Positions 20,393 to 31,910 of a stretch of DNA of 64,000 bases are shown here, in pieces. The stretch lies in contig NC_091251.1 in NCBI RefSeq assembly GCF_042477335.2, forward strand, positions 28,536,501-28,600,500, given 5' to 3'. A program made the position numbers and the translations under genes. This DNA is from Ovis canadensis. Lineage: Eukaryota > Chordata > Mammalia > Artiodactyla > Bovidae. The first letter of the stretch is position 1, and every line of letters begins with the position of its first letter. The notes beneath the pieces are model-generated. The model ran no database searches, had not been told where the DNA came from, and was given only the letters and a program-made list of their open reading frames with translations.

Positions 20393-21348
20393 GTTGCTGT
20401 TCAGTTGCTGAGTCGTGTCCCACTCTTTGCGACCCCGTGGACTGCAGCACGCCAGGTTTCCCTGTCCTTCACCGTCTCCTGGAGTTTGCTCAAACTCGTG
20501 TCCCTTGAGTCGGTGATGCCATCCAACCTTCTTGTCCTCTGTGACCCCCTTCTCCTCCTGCCTTCAGTCTTTCCCACCATCAGGGTCTTTTCCAGTGAGT
20601 CAGCTGTTCGCATCAGGTGGCCAGAGTATTGGAGCTTCAACTTTGGCATCAGTCCTTCAGATGAAGATTCGGAATTAATTTCCTTTAGGATTGATTGGTT
20701 TGATCTGCCTGTAGTCCAAGGGACTGTCAGAAGTCTTCTCCAACACTACAGTTCAAAAGCATGAATTCTTCGGCACTCAGCCATCTTTATAGTCCAACTC
20801 TCACATCCATACTACTGGAAAAACCATAGCTTTTTAATACTGCTGTCTAGATTTGTCATAGCTTTCCTTCCAAGGAGCAAGAGTCTTTTAATTTCATGGC
20901 TGCAGTCAGCATCTGCAGTGATTTTGGAGCCCAAGAAAATAGCCTGTCATTGTTTACACTGCTTTCCCGTCTATTTGCTATGAAGTGATGGGACTGGATG
21001 CCATGGTCTTTGATTTTTGAATGTTGAGTTTTAATTTAAGCCAACTTTGTCACTCTCCTCTTTTACCTTCATAAAGAAGCTCTTTAGTTCCTCTTCGCTT
21101 TCTGCCATAAGAGTGGTGTCATCTGCATATCTGAGGTTATTAATATTTCTCCTGGCAATCTTGATTCCAGCTTGTGCTTCATCCAGTGTGTCATTTTGCA
21201 TGATGTGCTCTGCATCTAAGTTAAATAAGCAGGGTGACAATATACAGCCTTGATGTACTCCTTTCCCAATTTGGAACCAGTCAGTAGTTCCATGTCCATT
21301 TCTGTTGCTTCTTGACCTGCGTACAGGTTTCTCAGGAGGCAGGTCAGG
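20393..21348 (-). mobile_element. RTE-BovB LINE, 5' truncated
   Basis: About 950 bp antisense BovB from the 3' end into the RT. The minus-strand frame at 21031-21495 carries TTDWFQIGKGVHQGCILSPC and NNLRYADDTTLMAESEEELK, so the YADD core is intact here. The rest of the 3' ORF is broken into other frames. Confidence 0.9.
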
Positions 21349-21642
21349 TGGTCTGGTGCTCTTTTTATACTTACTGAATTTTTCTTTTTGGTTAAGCGTG
21401 TATTGTAAAAAGTTTTTTTTTAATTTTGAAGTAATTATAGCTTCATAGGAACTTCCAAAATTAGTATAGAGAGGTCCTACATATCTTTTATCCAATTCCC
21501 CTCAATGGTAACATTTTAAAGAACTGTAATACAATATCAAAACCAGGAAATTGACATTAGTACCATGTACAGATCTTACTCCTGTTTGACCAGTTTTACA
21601 TGTTTTCATTTGTGTATATGATTTTTTGCAATTTTATCAAGT

Positions 21643-21865
21643 GTGCATGCATTTTCAGTTGCTTCAGTTATTCTCATGCTTTGCAACCATGTGGACTGTG
21701 GCCCGCCAGGCTCCTCTGTCTGTGGGATTCTCCAGGCAAGAATACTGGAGTGAGTTGCCATGCCCTCCTCCAGGAGATCTTCTCGACTCAGGGATTGAAC
21801 CCACATCTCCTACACCTCCTGCACTGCAGGTGGATTCTTAACTGCTGAGCCACTGGGGAAGCCCC
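21643..21865 (-). mobile_element. Bov-tA SINE with perfect target duplication
   Basis: Antisense Bov-tA including the reversed head GAGCCACTGGGGAAGCCCC. TTTATCAAGT is repeated exactly at 21633-21642 and 21866-21875. Confidence 0.92.
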
Positions 21866-21910
21866 TTTATCAAGTTTAGCTCTGAATAATCACCATCACA
21901 ATTGAGATAC

Positions 21911-22460
21911 AGACGCTTACTCCTTGGAAGAAAAGTTATGACCAACCTAGTATTCAAAAGCAGAGACATTACTTTGCTGACTAAGGTCCGTCTAGTCAAG
22001 GCTAGACATCTAGCCAAGGTCTGTCTAGCCAAGTCTAGTCATATATGAATTTGAGAGTTGGACTGTGAAGAAGGCTGAGCACTGAAGAATTGATGCATTT
22101 GAACTGTGGTGTTGGAGAAGACTCTTAAGAGTCCCTTGGACTGCAAGGAGATCCAACCAGTCCATTCTGAAGGAGATCAGCCCTGGATTTCTTTGGAAGG
22201 AATGCTGCTGAAGCTGGAACTTCAGTTCTTTGGCCACCTCATGCGAAGAGTTGACTCATTGACAAAGACTCTGATGCTGGGAGGGATTGAGGGCAGGAGG
22301 AGAAGGGGACGACAGAGGATGAGATGGCTGGATGCCATCACTGACTCGATGGACGTGAGTCTTAGTGAACTCTGGGAGTTGGTGATGGACAGGGAGGCCT
22401 GGTGTGCTGCGATTCATGGGGTCGCAAAGAGTCGGACACGACTGAGCGACTGAACTGAAC
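21911..22460 (+). mobile_element. BovB LINE 3' fragment
   Basis: About 550 bp from CGCTTACTCCTTGGAAGAAA to ACTGAGCGACTGAACTGAAC. The frame at 22106-22453 gives part of the conserved 3' ORF ([17 protein letters not shown]). A local triplication of TCTAG-containing text near 21990-22040 disrupts the frame. Confidence 0.9.
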
Positions 22461-22990
22461 TATTCCATCACCAAAAAGATCCACTAACCTCTGCCAACCA
22501 CTTATCTGTCTCCATTACTGTTTTGTCATTTCCAGATGTTATATGAGTGAAATCATACAGTATGTAATCTTGGAGATTTGCATTTTAAAAATTCAGCATA
22601 GTTCCCTTGAAATCCAGCCAAGTTGTTACATGTGGTGTAATCCCTGGTGTTCTGTCTCTCTGTACTCACTTTGTACTTCTCTGGTACTGTATTCTGTTAA
22701 CTCTAGTTGCCTTTGTCTTTTAGACTTTCAGCTCCATCTAAACTCAGAGTGTGTTGTGCTCTGCCTCAATTCTCCCTTCCTGCACCATGGGTTGGAAACT
22801 CTCTCAAGGCCGGAAGGGGAAGGTAGGGCTAATAACAGGGTTTATCTTTAATTGTTTCTCATTTCGGGGATCATTGCCCTACATTGCCTCATAGCCAATG
22901 TCTTGAAACTGTTCAGTGTATTTTCTTTTTCTATTTTCAGACTAGAGAGTAAATTTAGTCCTTGTTTCTGTTTTGGTTAGAAGTTGAAGA

Positions 22991-23199
22991 TTTTAGTTTT
23001 GTTTTTATTTTTTATTTAATTTTTTTACTGTCAGTACATCTTGACAAGCCAGTGAGGTTAGCCCACTTGAACTGAAAATGTTTAGCACATATGTTATTTA
23101 CTAGTTGACTTACTGTACATTGTCCTGGATTAAATAAAACAGTAGTGCAAAGATGCAGTCTTTCTAAATAATGACACATTTACAAAAAAGGTCTTGTTG
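22991..23199. other. Intronic AT-rich DNA
   Basis: T-rich spacer with no recognised element. Confidence 0.35.
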
Positions 23200-23725
23200 T
23201 CGTTGTTCAGTCACTAAATTGTGTCTGACTCTTTATTACCCCATGGACTGCAACACACCAGGTTACCCTGTCCTTCACTGTCTCCCGGTGTTTGCTCAAA
23301 TTCATGTCCATTGAGTTGATGATGCTATCTAACCATCTCATTCTCTGCTGATACCTTCTCCTTTTGCCTTAAATCCTTCCCAGCATCAGGGTCTTTTCCA
23401 GCCAGTCAGCTCTTCTCATCAGGTGGTCAAAATATTGGAGCTTCAGCTTCAGTATCAGTCCTTCCAATGAGTATTCTGGACTGATTTCCTTTAGGATTGA
23501 CTGGTTTGATCTCCTTGTCATCCAAGGGACTCTCAGGAGTCTTCTCCAACACCACAGTTCAAAAGCATCAATTCTTCAGCGCTCAGCTTTCTTTATGGTC
23601 CAACTCTCACATCCGTACATGACTGCTGGAAAACCATAGCTTTGACTATATAGACCTTTGTTGGCAAAATGATGTCTCTGCTTTTTAATACGCTTTCTAG
23701 ATTTGTCATAGTTTTTCTTCTAAGG

Positions 23726-23838
23726 TCCTTGGTAGCTCAGCTGGTAAAGAATCCGCCCACAGTGCAAGAGACCCCAGTTTGACACCTGGGTCAAGAAGAT
23801 GCCCTGGAGGAGGGATAGGCTACCCAGTCCAGTATTCT
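23726..23838 (+). mobile_element. Partial Bov-tA (5' unit of a SINE dimer)
   Basis: TCCTTGGTAGCTCAGCTGGT head and the first part of the BovA body, stopping at CAGTATTCTTG where the next complete SINE begins. Confidence 0.85.
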
Positions 23839-24046
23839 TGGGCTTCCCTGGTGGCTCAGATGGTAAAGAATCCTTCTGCAATGCAGGAGACATGGGTTCG
23901 ATCCCTGGGTTGGAAGATTCCCCTGGAGAAGGGAACAGCTACTCACTCCAGTATTCTGGCCTGGAGAATTTCATGGACAGAGGAGCCTGGCAGGCTACAG
24001 CCCCTGAGGTTGCAAAGAGTCAGACACGACTGAGTGACTTTGACAC
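23839..24046 (+). mobile_element. Complete Bov-tA (3' unit of a SINE dimer)
   Basis: GGCTTCCCTGGTGGCTCAGA to GACACGACTGAGTGACTTTG. TTTCTTCTAAGG at 23714-23725 and 24047-24058 flanks both SINE units together, so they share one target duplication. Confidence 0.88.
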
Positions 24047-24699
24047 TTTCTTCTAAGGAGCAAGTGTCTTAATTTCATGGCTGGAGTCACCATCTGCAGT
24101 GATTTTGGAGCCCAGGAAAATAAAATCTGTCACTGTTTCCATTGTTTCTCCATCTATTTGCCATGAAGTGATGGGACCGGATGCCATGATCTTTGTTTTT
24201 TGAATATTGAGTTTATATCAGCTTTTTCACTCCTCTCTGACCCTCATCAAGAGACTGTTTAGTTCCTTTTCATTTTCTGTCAGTAGAGTGGTATCTGATG
24301 TTGTTCATATTTCTCCTAGCAGTCTTAATTCCAGCTTGTGCTTCATCCAGCTCAGCATTTCGCATGATGTACTCTGCATATAAGTTAAATAGGCAGGGTG
24401 ACAATATACTGCCTTGACATACTCCTTTCCCAACCTTGAACCAGTCCATTGTTCCATGTCCGGTTGTAACTGTTTCTTCTTGACCTGCATACAGGTTCTC
24501 AGGAGACAAGTAAGGTGGTCTGGTATTCCCCTCTGTTTAAGAATTTTCCACAATATGTTGTGATTCACAGAGCCAAAGGCTTTAGCATAATCAATGAAGC
24601 AGAAGTAGATGTTTTTCTGGAATTCAGTTGCTTTCTCTATGATCTAACCAGTGTTGGCAATTTGATCTCTGGTTCCTCTGCTTTGCTAAACCCAGCTTG

Positions 24700-25840
24700 T
24701 ATTAAATATGTATATGCTTCTCTTAAGAATGGAAATATTATCATTAGTGATAATAGCCAAAATGTACCAAAAAACAGACTAGGAAGAAAAATAAAATAAG
24801 AGAAAAAAATTTCGTCATTTAAGGGAAGGAACAGACTTTTTTTTCAAAATTAGTTTTAGAATGTGGAAGTATTTGTGTGAATACTAAGTATATAATATTT
24901 AAATAACCACACAACATCTGTGTGCAATTAGAGTATTTACGTTTTGCCTGCTGTAACCTCACTTGCTTTTTGCAGTGTTAATCTTATTATCAGTTTACTG
25001 GAATATATTTGTAGAACACAAAAATCAGCTGTATTTCCTGCGTCCAAGACCAGCCACTGTTTACTGTGGGGTTTGTTTTCTTCTATTGTTTTTCCTATGC
25101 ACTGTTTTTTCATCTGTACCTTTAAACATACAAACAAAAGGTATTATTATGCATGTATAATTTTTAAATTTTGCTCTTTTAGCAATATTCATGAACATTT
25201 TTCCGTATGATAAAACATGTTTGAAAGCAAGGTTTTTTGATGTTTGCCCAGTGTTCCGTTGTCTGTAGTAAATAAGCCAATTTCCCTGTTGTTGAATGAG
25301 CAATCTCACCAGTGACCAAGGACTGAAAATAAAATGTAACTGTGCCTCCATGAGAGGCATGCAAGTAAAGTGAACGATTATAGCTTCTTTCTTCTCTCTT
25401 GGTGCTGTATGCTCTCTGTCTGCTTCTTTCTGCATGCCTATCCCATTCTTTTTTCTGCATTGTAGGTTCCTCTGTATCCTCATATTATCTGTTACCTCAT
25501 AACTTTGGGTTGTACATGGTTTGACTTGCCATGGCACTAATTCCAACTCTGAATATGTTTCCTGTTACTTCCAAGGTCACTATATTTAACTTAGTCACTC
25601 TCTTTGTGTCATTTTCCAAATTATAGTGAGAGAGACTATAGCTCATTTAGTTCAGGTGAACCGAGTGACTTGGCACATAGGGTTCTACTGTCCAGGGGCT
25701 GGGTGTGGTGGGTTCTCTAATACATGAGTATGGTCTTCGAGGCAATTATTGGTATATTGGCTGCAATCTTGAGCTGCATATAGAGCTGATTATATGCTTC
25801 TTGAGGGTAGATTCAGTACCTTGCACTTAATAAGACCTCT
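24700..25840. other. Intronic DNA with L1M-like stretch
   Basis: 25150-25260 resembles an old L1 3' region (TTTTGCTCTTTTAGCAATATTCATGAACATTTTTCC). Frames at 24944-25210 and 25061-25546 overlap on opposite strands with no domain. A membrane-like peptide at 24963-25160 was considered and rejected. Confidence 0.4.
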
Positions 25841-25852
25841 ATAAAAAGATTT

Positions 25853-25984
25853 AGGAGAAGGAAATGGCAACCCCCTCCACTGTTCTTGCCTGGAGAATCC
25901 CAGGGACGGGGGAGCCTGGTGGGCTGCCGTTTCTGGGGTTGCACAGGGTTGGACACGACTGAAGCCACTTAGCAGCAGCAGCAA
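25853..25984 (+). mobile_element. Bov-A2-type SINE monomer with (AGC)n tail
   Basis: GGAGAAGGAAATGGCAACCC to GACTGAAGCCACTTAGCAGCAGCAGC. A rough AAAAAGATTTA/AAAAATTTA pair flanks it. Confidence 0.85.
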
Positions 25985-26454
25985 AAATTTAAGGGGGCAC
26001 TTTTGCTTTGTATCTGGTGGTATAGGAATTTTACATAGTACTTTATTAATGTGGGACTTTAATTAATATGGGACTTTAAATGTGTAAGAAGTCAGTCTTC
26101 AAACTTGATTATTAAGTTTGTTTCCTATAGGTATCTGTGGAAGTTGTGACAGGTATATCAGTTACTGCTGTTAGGGCCATATAGTTCTGCTTGCTGTTAT
26201 GACTCTTGGTGTCTGCGTCAATCAGGGTTCAATCAGAGAAGCAGAACCACTAGGAGATATATTTAGGTACATAGTAGATTAACATGTGTGTGGAGTATAT
26301 GTCGTAGATATACCAGATTGTGTGCGTGTGTGTGTAGTGCATGATGTATGTATTGTATATGCTTATTTTATAAGTTTTTGTGTCAGAGATGCATGTACTA
26401 GGTATCATTTTATGTTGTAGACACCTGTGGCACTTTATATTCCTCTTACTGCAT
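25985..26454. other. Intronic DNA, possible old repeat and TG-rich tract
   Basis: CAATCAGGGTTCAATCAGAGAAGCAGAACC at 26219-26250 resembles a common dispersed mammalian repeat that I cannot name. TG-rich around 26315-26335. Confidence 0.35.
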
Positions 26455-26815
26455 GCTGTAGACTGATTGTGTCTCTCTAAATTTTGTATGTTGGAACCTA
26501 ATTCCCAGTGTGAGAACATTTGGAGATGGGTGTTTTGGGGGGTAATTAGGTCATGAGGGCAGAACCCTAATGAATGGGATTAGTGTCCTTACAGAAGAGA
26601 CCCCTGAGAGATCCCTCGGCCTTTTCTGTCATGTGAGGACATGGTAAAAAGATCATCAGTGAACCAGGATGAAGGTCCTCACGAGACATGGAATCTGCTG
26701 GTGCCTTAATCTTGATCTTCCCACCCTTCTGAACTGTGAGAAATAAGTATTTGTTATTTAAGCTACCCAGTCTGTGGTAGTTTGTTACAGCAACCTGAAC
26801 AGACTAAGGCACTGC
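26455..26815 (+). mobile_element. MLT1-type MaLR LTR (solo)
   Basis: Near full-length LTR (about 360 bp). Blocks in order: GACTGATTGTGTCTC, GTAATTAGGTCATGAGGGCA, AATGGGATTAGTGTCCTTAC, ATGTGAGGACATGG, AACTGTGAGAAATAAGTATT and GAACAGACTAAGGCA. No internal retroviral region is present. Confidence 0.8.
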
Positions 26816-27162
26816 ATTTAACATATGATTTGTATTTTAAGACATATGAAACCATTCATTCCTCTGTTTTAACTTCATTATGACAGGGACTATGAATTAT
26901 TAATTTAAAAAATCCTTCCGTTTCCTTAGATACATTTAGAATTTGTTAGGCGAATATTCAAAGATTATTTTGTTGGGTTGTTAGAATCCTTTGTATTTAA
27001 ATCAAAACAAAACAAACAAAAAAAACCCCTTTATTTTCCCTTTGAGAAAACCTAAGGCTTATAATCTATTTTGTAAAGTTTTTTTTTTAAAGGTAAAATG
27101 CAAACTTATGTGAACTTTCATTTTGCTTTTATTTCTACTATTAAATTGCATTGAATGTATTT
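26816..27162. other. Intronic AT-rich DNA upstream of the putative exon 2
   Basis: No repeat is recognised; A-rich tract near 27003-27027 and T-run at 27080-27088. Confidence 0.4.
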
Positions 27163-27169
27163 TACTAAC
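27163..27169 (+). promoter_or_regulatory. Perfect TACTAAC branch-site match
   Basis: TACTAAC with its branch A at 27168, 17 nt before the AG acceptor at 27184-27185. This is at the short end of the usual mammalian range. Confidence 0.5.
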
Positions 27170-27185
27170 GATTTAATGTTCTCAG

Positions 27186-27245
27186 TCCAAACCACCTTCC
27201 TGGGATCAAATCTTTTGTTAAAGAAAAATGTCAAGCCATGGTCAG
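27186..27245 (+). CDS. Putative exon 2 with start codon, gene unidentified
   Basis: A 60-nt candidate exon bounded by a TTCTCAG acceptor (27179-27185) and a CAG|GTAATA donor (27245/27246). It holds ATG at 27228 in a fair context (A at -3), giving six codons MSSHGQ and ending in phase 0. A second ATG at 27238 (AAGCCATGG, a stronger Kozak match) is in another frame and would leave phase 2. The exon sits in DNA with no recognised repeat and lies about 20 kb downstream of the CpG-island exon on the same strand. I do not recognise the protein from six residues. It may be a chance splice-site pair. Confidence 0.45.
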
Positions 27246-28320
27246 GTAATAATTATCTTTCTTTTTCTAAACAGAATTAATATCTATGATGCCATAATAC
27301 TGACATAATATCTATGCTGTAGTCTGGAAAATATGGTATTGGTGTTGAACTATGATTTTAAATGATAAAATTGCATATTCTGTAATTTAATAGTTTAGAA
27401 ACAAGGTAAATGCAATGCACCATTCTGGAGTGGAGTGCTATACTTAGCCATCTGATTAGTCATGGGATTTTGAAGAATTATAAAATTTAAATTGTACTGA
27501 AATGTGTTCTGGAGTTATTCATTAAATTTTTTAAAAGTACTAATTCAGTCAGTATCACATTAGAAGATAATAGGAAGTGCAAGTACTTTAAAATGGTTTC
27601 CTTAAAAAGTTTGCTTGCAACTGCTTTCTTAGTAGACTTCTTTGAGAATATTTCAAACATTGCAGCCCAGAAGGAAACTTCATGTATGATTTCAAGATGT
27701 TCACAGATTTCCCAAAATCCTTTACTTGAACCCCAAGCTTTTAAGCACTCACATTGTAAGTTTTAGGTATATAACTTGTTTATGAATAAAATCTGCTAAA
27801 TCAGTCACTGTCTGTGCTTCTCAGGCCTCAATATTACCATAAACAAAACAGAATAGTTTGTTTTCTAGCACTTGTTTCTATTTGACTTTCATCCTTTTCT
27901 TGCCTGACTTATATGTTCACTTCAACAAATATTTTGAGACTCTACTGAGAATAGACTACTACTGTGCTAAATAGATGGAGTCCTTGGATGTACATATAGG
28001 TTTATGGGGAGATAAGAAAGATATACAAACAATCCTGAACAAAGAACAGAACTTGGCAAGTGCCGAAAGGGCAGAACGTATTTATTGCTTTGAGAGCTCA
28101 GGGTGATCAAAGATTGGAAAAGAGAGACCAGAAAAATCTTCATGGAAACAACATTAGTATAGTTATTAGTTGAACTAGCTCTGGTTCTAATCCTACATAA
28201 ACCAGCTACTAATTAGATGTATTTAAAATAAAGTTGAGAGAGAGATTTTCATTGGCCCATTTCTATATAATCTTGATACTGTGGATAATTTGATATCATT
28301 GTTGAAGGAGGGAAATGGTT
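27246..28320. other. Putative intron 2, mostly unannotated
   Basis: 27905-28110 (TTCACTTCAACAAATATTTTGAGACTC and onward) looks like an antisense L2 3' end. The rest is AT-rich DNA without recognised elements. Confidence 0.4.
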
Positions 28321-30640
28321 TCATTTATTTAGCAAATATTTTATGACCACTTTATGCCAGGCATGCTGTAGGCCTTGGAAACACATCAGTGATGATAAAA
28401 AAGGATAACATGCTACCATTACTAGCATGTTAAATGATAAGGAACAAAGAGGGAAAATAAAACAGGGAAAGTGGAGTTGAGTATTGGAGTGGTTGCACTT
28501 CAAAGTATTGCTAGGAAAATTCACTGCTGAAGGTTACATTTAAATAATGACATGAAGGCAGTCTGTGAATGAGGTATGCAGACAAATATAAAGATGTAGA
28601 TCCAGGAAAATAGCAAATGCCAAGTCCTTGAGGCTGGAGCATGCCTGAGGTATTTAATTCTGAGGGCCTGTTCACAGTGGAGTAAGGGGGTACATGGAGG
28701 ATGGAGTCAGAGGGTGGTGGAGGTGGGCAAATGATGGTTAAATCAATCCAGGTCTTATATGTTATTTTAAGGACTTACACTTTTAGTCTGAGTGGTATGT
28801 GATATAGAGGGACTTTGGATGAATTTGAACCTAATAGTGATGTGAGTAGATTTTCCTTTTAAAGAACTATTCTGCCTACTATCTTGAGAACAGACTGAAG
28901 AAGGACAGGGACAAAAGTAGTAAAACCACTTAGGAGGCTGTTGCAATAATCTAGGTGAGAGATGGTGGCTTAGACCAAAGTGGTAGCAGTGGAGATGGTA
29001 AGCAATTGGTATTTTGAAGGTAGAGTCAACAAGAGTTGTTGCTAGGGGAAGAAAGAGGGAGACCGTGAAAGAAGGAAGGAGAGATAAATCTCTGTCAGAT
29101 GCTCCTGATAGTTCAAATAATATGAGGGACTGAGAACTGATGGTTGAATTTGGCAACGTGGAATTTACTAGTGGTTCTGACAATAGCAGATTTGGTAGAA
29201 TGGTGGGAGAAAGTCTCATTGGAATGGATCCTTAGAAAAGGAAGTGAGAAATTGTAGACAGGCAGAAAGAATGATTCTTCTGAGGAATTTGCTAATGAAG
29301 GATAAAAGAAATGAAGTAGTAGCTTGAGATGTTCAGAAGAAATTTCTGTTTTCTAGATGAGAAAATTCACATGTTTGTAGGGGTCTGGGAAAGATGCAGT
29401 AGAGAGGGGAAATTTGATTAGGTGAGGAGGGCGATGATGGTGGTGGTTAGTGGAGGTCTAGTGCCCAGGTACAAAGGTCGGGATCAGAGACAGTCCACAA
29501 TGGTAATGAAAGAGAAATGAGAATATGTGAGCACAGATGCAGTTAGGTGGGTAGATACAGTTGTGAGAGGTTGTGGAAGTTCTTTTCTTATTGCTTCTAT
29601 TTTTTCAATGAAATACAGAACAAGGTCATCAAATGAGTGAGAATGAGAGGGAAGGTAATGGAAGTTTAAGTAGAGAAAAGTAGATTAGTCATGTAGGAGG
29701 ACAATGACAGAATGAATGAATCACAAAAATAAAATGAAATTGCTAGGCAGAATTAATGTCTCATTTGAGGTTCCTGATCATGAGTTTAAAGGGAAACCAA
29801 TTATCATACATCTTGTGTGTATGTTTGTGTTTCCTTATTACCACATTCAGCTATGTGGGTTCTGATGTGGAATATGCAGAAAATTGGATTGGTACCAGTT
29901 TTAGTCAAGGAAGACTGACAAAGAGAAAGGACAAGTATTATAGGCTGTATACAAGGGAGGGGACTAATTAAATGATTGAATGTGTATTGAACTTGGGTAA
30001 GAAAGGCATTGAGGACTTGGGGAGGTGCACAGAAGTGAAAAGATATACAATTAATGGATGGCATATCTCTTGGGATTATTAGAGTTAGGCTGTTAGGGGG
30101 AGTGAGCTGGTAGTTGGGGTGTAATCCTTGAAAGTGATACTTTATAGGGGTTGCACTCATTAATACTAAGTAGGTCTAAGGTATGACCTTGGGAGTGAGC
30201 ATTTGAAATGGGATTGGGAGTGTGTTTGTTGGAGAAGAGGATGTAGAGGAATTGATGAGCAAGAATTTGGGAAGGATTGTATGTGTGGATATTGAGATTC
30301 CTAAGCATTATGACAGTAATAACTTTAGAGAGGGTGTAGTGACCAAGTATCTAAAATTTTCAAGAAATGAAGTTTAGGGCTTGGTACATAACTGCAGTAA
30401 GGAGAGGCAGTAAATTGTTATAGTAGGTGTTTTTAGGGAAGAGTGAGGTAGAATAGTTTGGAGTGGGGCAGTGAATGGGGAGGATACCTACCTCACCTCC
30501 AAGCCCAGTCCTGTGAAGAACTGGGAGAGAAAACGTGGCCTTTGACAAAGCTTCTGGGGAAGCAGTAGTGAGGGAGAGCCAAGCTGGTAGTTAGAGCAAG
30601 AATGACTGTAACCAGTGAGCTGGTGAAGAATAGTAAATAG
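28321..30640 (-). mobile_element. Long antisense L2 LINE (about 2.3 kb)
   Basis: The antisense L2 3' end begins at TTAGCAAATATTTTATGACC and the element continues 5'-ward through the RT region: AGGAGGCTGTTGCAATAATC, GGTAGCAGTGGAGATGGTAA, TTTGGCAACGTGGAATTTAC and CATTGAGGACTTGGGGAGGTG. It is purine-rich on this strand, which leaves long but meaningless minus frames (28767-29219, 29804-30160). Parts are deleted relative to a full L2. It is ancient and dead. Confidence 0.65.
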
Positions 30641-30646
30641 AGGCAT

Positions 30647-31427
30647 CAGTTCAGTTCAGTTCAGTCGCTCGGTCATGTCCTACTCTTTGCGACCCCATGA
30701 ATTGTAGCACACCAGGCCTCCCTGTCCAGCACCAACTCCGGAGTTCACTCAAACTCACATCAGTCGAGTCGGTGATGCCATCCAGCCATCTCATCCTCTG
30801 TTGTCCCCTTCTCCTCCTGCCCCCAATCCCTCCCAGCATCAGAGTCTTTTCCAATGAGTCAAGTCTTCACATAAGGTGGCCAAAGTACTGGAGTTTCAGC
30901 TTTAGCATCATTCCTTCCAAAGAACAACCAGGACTGATCTCCTTCAGGATGGACTGGTTGGATCTCCTTGCAGTCCAAGGGACTCTCAAGAGTCTTCTCC
31001 AACACCACAGTTCAAAAGCATCAATTCTTCAGTGCTCAGCCTTCTTCACAGTCCAACTCTCACATCCATACATGACCACAGGAAAAACCATAGCCTTGAC
31101 TAGACGGACCTTTGTTGGCAAAGTAATGACTCTGCTTTTCAATATGCTGTCTAGGTTGGTCATAACTTTTCTTCCAAGGAGTAAGCGTCTTTTAATTTCA
31201 TGGCTGCAGTCACCATCTGCAGTGATTTTGGAGCCCCCCAAAATAAAGTCTGACACTGTTTCCACTGTTTCCCCATCTATTTCCCATGAAGTGATGGGAC
31301 CAAATGCCATGGTCTTCGTTCTCTGAATGTTGAGGTTTAAGCCAACTTTTTCACTCTCCTCTTTCACTTTCATCAAGAGACTTTTTAGTTCCTCTTCACT
31401 TTCTGCCATAAGGGTGATGTCATCTGC
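30647..31427 (-). mobile_element. Young BovB LINE, 5' truncated, perfect target duplication
   Basis: Antisense BovB 3' end of 781 bp. The duplication AAATAGAGGCAT is exact at 30635-30646 and 31428-31439. The minus frame (31029-31439) keeps MAESEEELKSLLMKVKEESE and KRRLLLGRKVMTNLDSILKS, so few mutations have accumulated. The truncation falls within the YADD codons. It inserted at the edge of the old L2. Confidence 0.93.
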
Positions 31428-31439
31428 AAATAGAGGCAT

Positions 31440-31910
31440 AGAAGGTTCTAATGTTGGAAAACAGCAAAACTTAAAGTGCGGATTTGGAATTTAAGTTTTA
31501 TTTCTGTTTAATGTCTTTGTAGCTGTATCCCTTTTCATAGTACTTAGGATTTACAAGCATTCTCTGTATTTTAGCATCCAGAAAATTTCAGCCCCAAGAC
31601 TGAAATCAGTAGGGCCTTGGCTTAATATTTCCTGGGACTCATATTGAACTGTTAATAACAAGTCATAGCTCTGGGCATGCAGTCCAGAATAATGACATCT
31701 CCCTCATGAACCCTGCATCCCTCCCAAGTTTTTCAGGACTCCAAATCAGAGAAAAGTTATAATTATAAAAAATAAGCATAGAAGTGATCTATTTCTTTTC
31801 CAGATCTACAGTTTGTTTTATCTATTTTATGTTTCTAAATCTAAATTACCTACTTATAACAGTGTTTTTAAAGTCTTTAAAAATTCAAGAGCTCATCTTA
31901 GTTCTTAGGC
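31440..31910. other. Intronic DNA without recognised elements
   Basis: No recognised repeat, exon or RNA gene. Confidence 0.35.

Larger units (their letters stand above)
21410..22990 (+). mobile_element. L1M 3' region, host of two younger insertions
   Basis: Old L1 sequence is recognisable before, between and after two insertions: CCCCTCAATGGTAACATTTT and CAGTTTTACATGTTTTCATT (before), then CTCTGCCAACCACTTATCTG, GAAATCATACAGTATGTAAT and CATTGCCTCATAGCCAATGT (after). A Bov-tA (21643-21865) and a BovB fragment (21911-22460) interrupt it. Confidence 0.65.
23200..24699 (-). mobile_element. RTE-BovB LINE interrupted by a Bov-tA dimer
   Basis: Antisense BovB from the 3' end (TTGTTCAGTCACTAAATTGT) to the RT N-terminal part (ATTTGATCTCTGGTTCCTCT). 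Minus-strand frames at 24270-24568 carry NLYAGQEETVTTGHGTMDWF and KGVCQGSILSPCLFNLYAEY. The catalytic YADD stretch has been lost around 24290. A SINE unit lies at 23726-24046. Confidence 0.9.

Noticed and set aside
24963..25160. A 65-aa frame with a membrane-like segment, preceded by TTTTTGCAG and followed by AAAAG|GTATTA
   Set aside because: The splice signals and a hydrophobic stretch are suggestive, but the peptide matches no family I know, the AT-rich sequence easily gives hydrophobic codons, and the DNA runs into an old L1-like stretch.
28767..30160. Long minus-strand frames (150 and 118 aa)
   Set aside because: They lie in antisense L2 and reflect its purine-rich strand; no intact reverse transcriptase motif is present in them.
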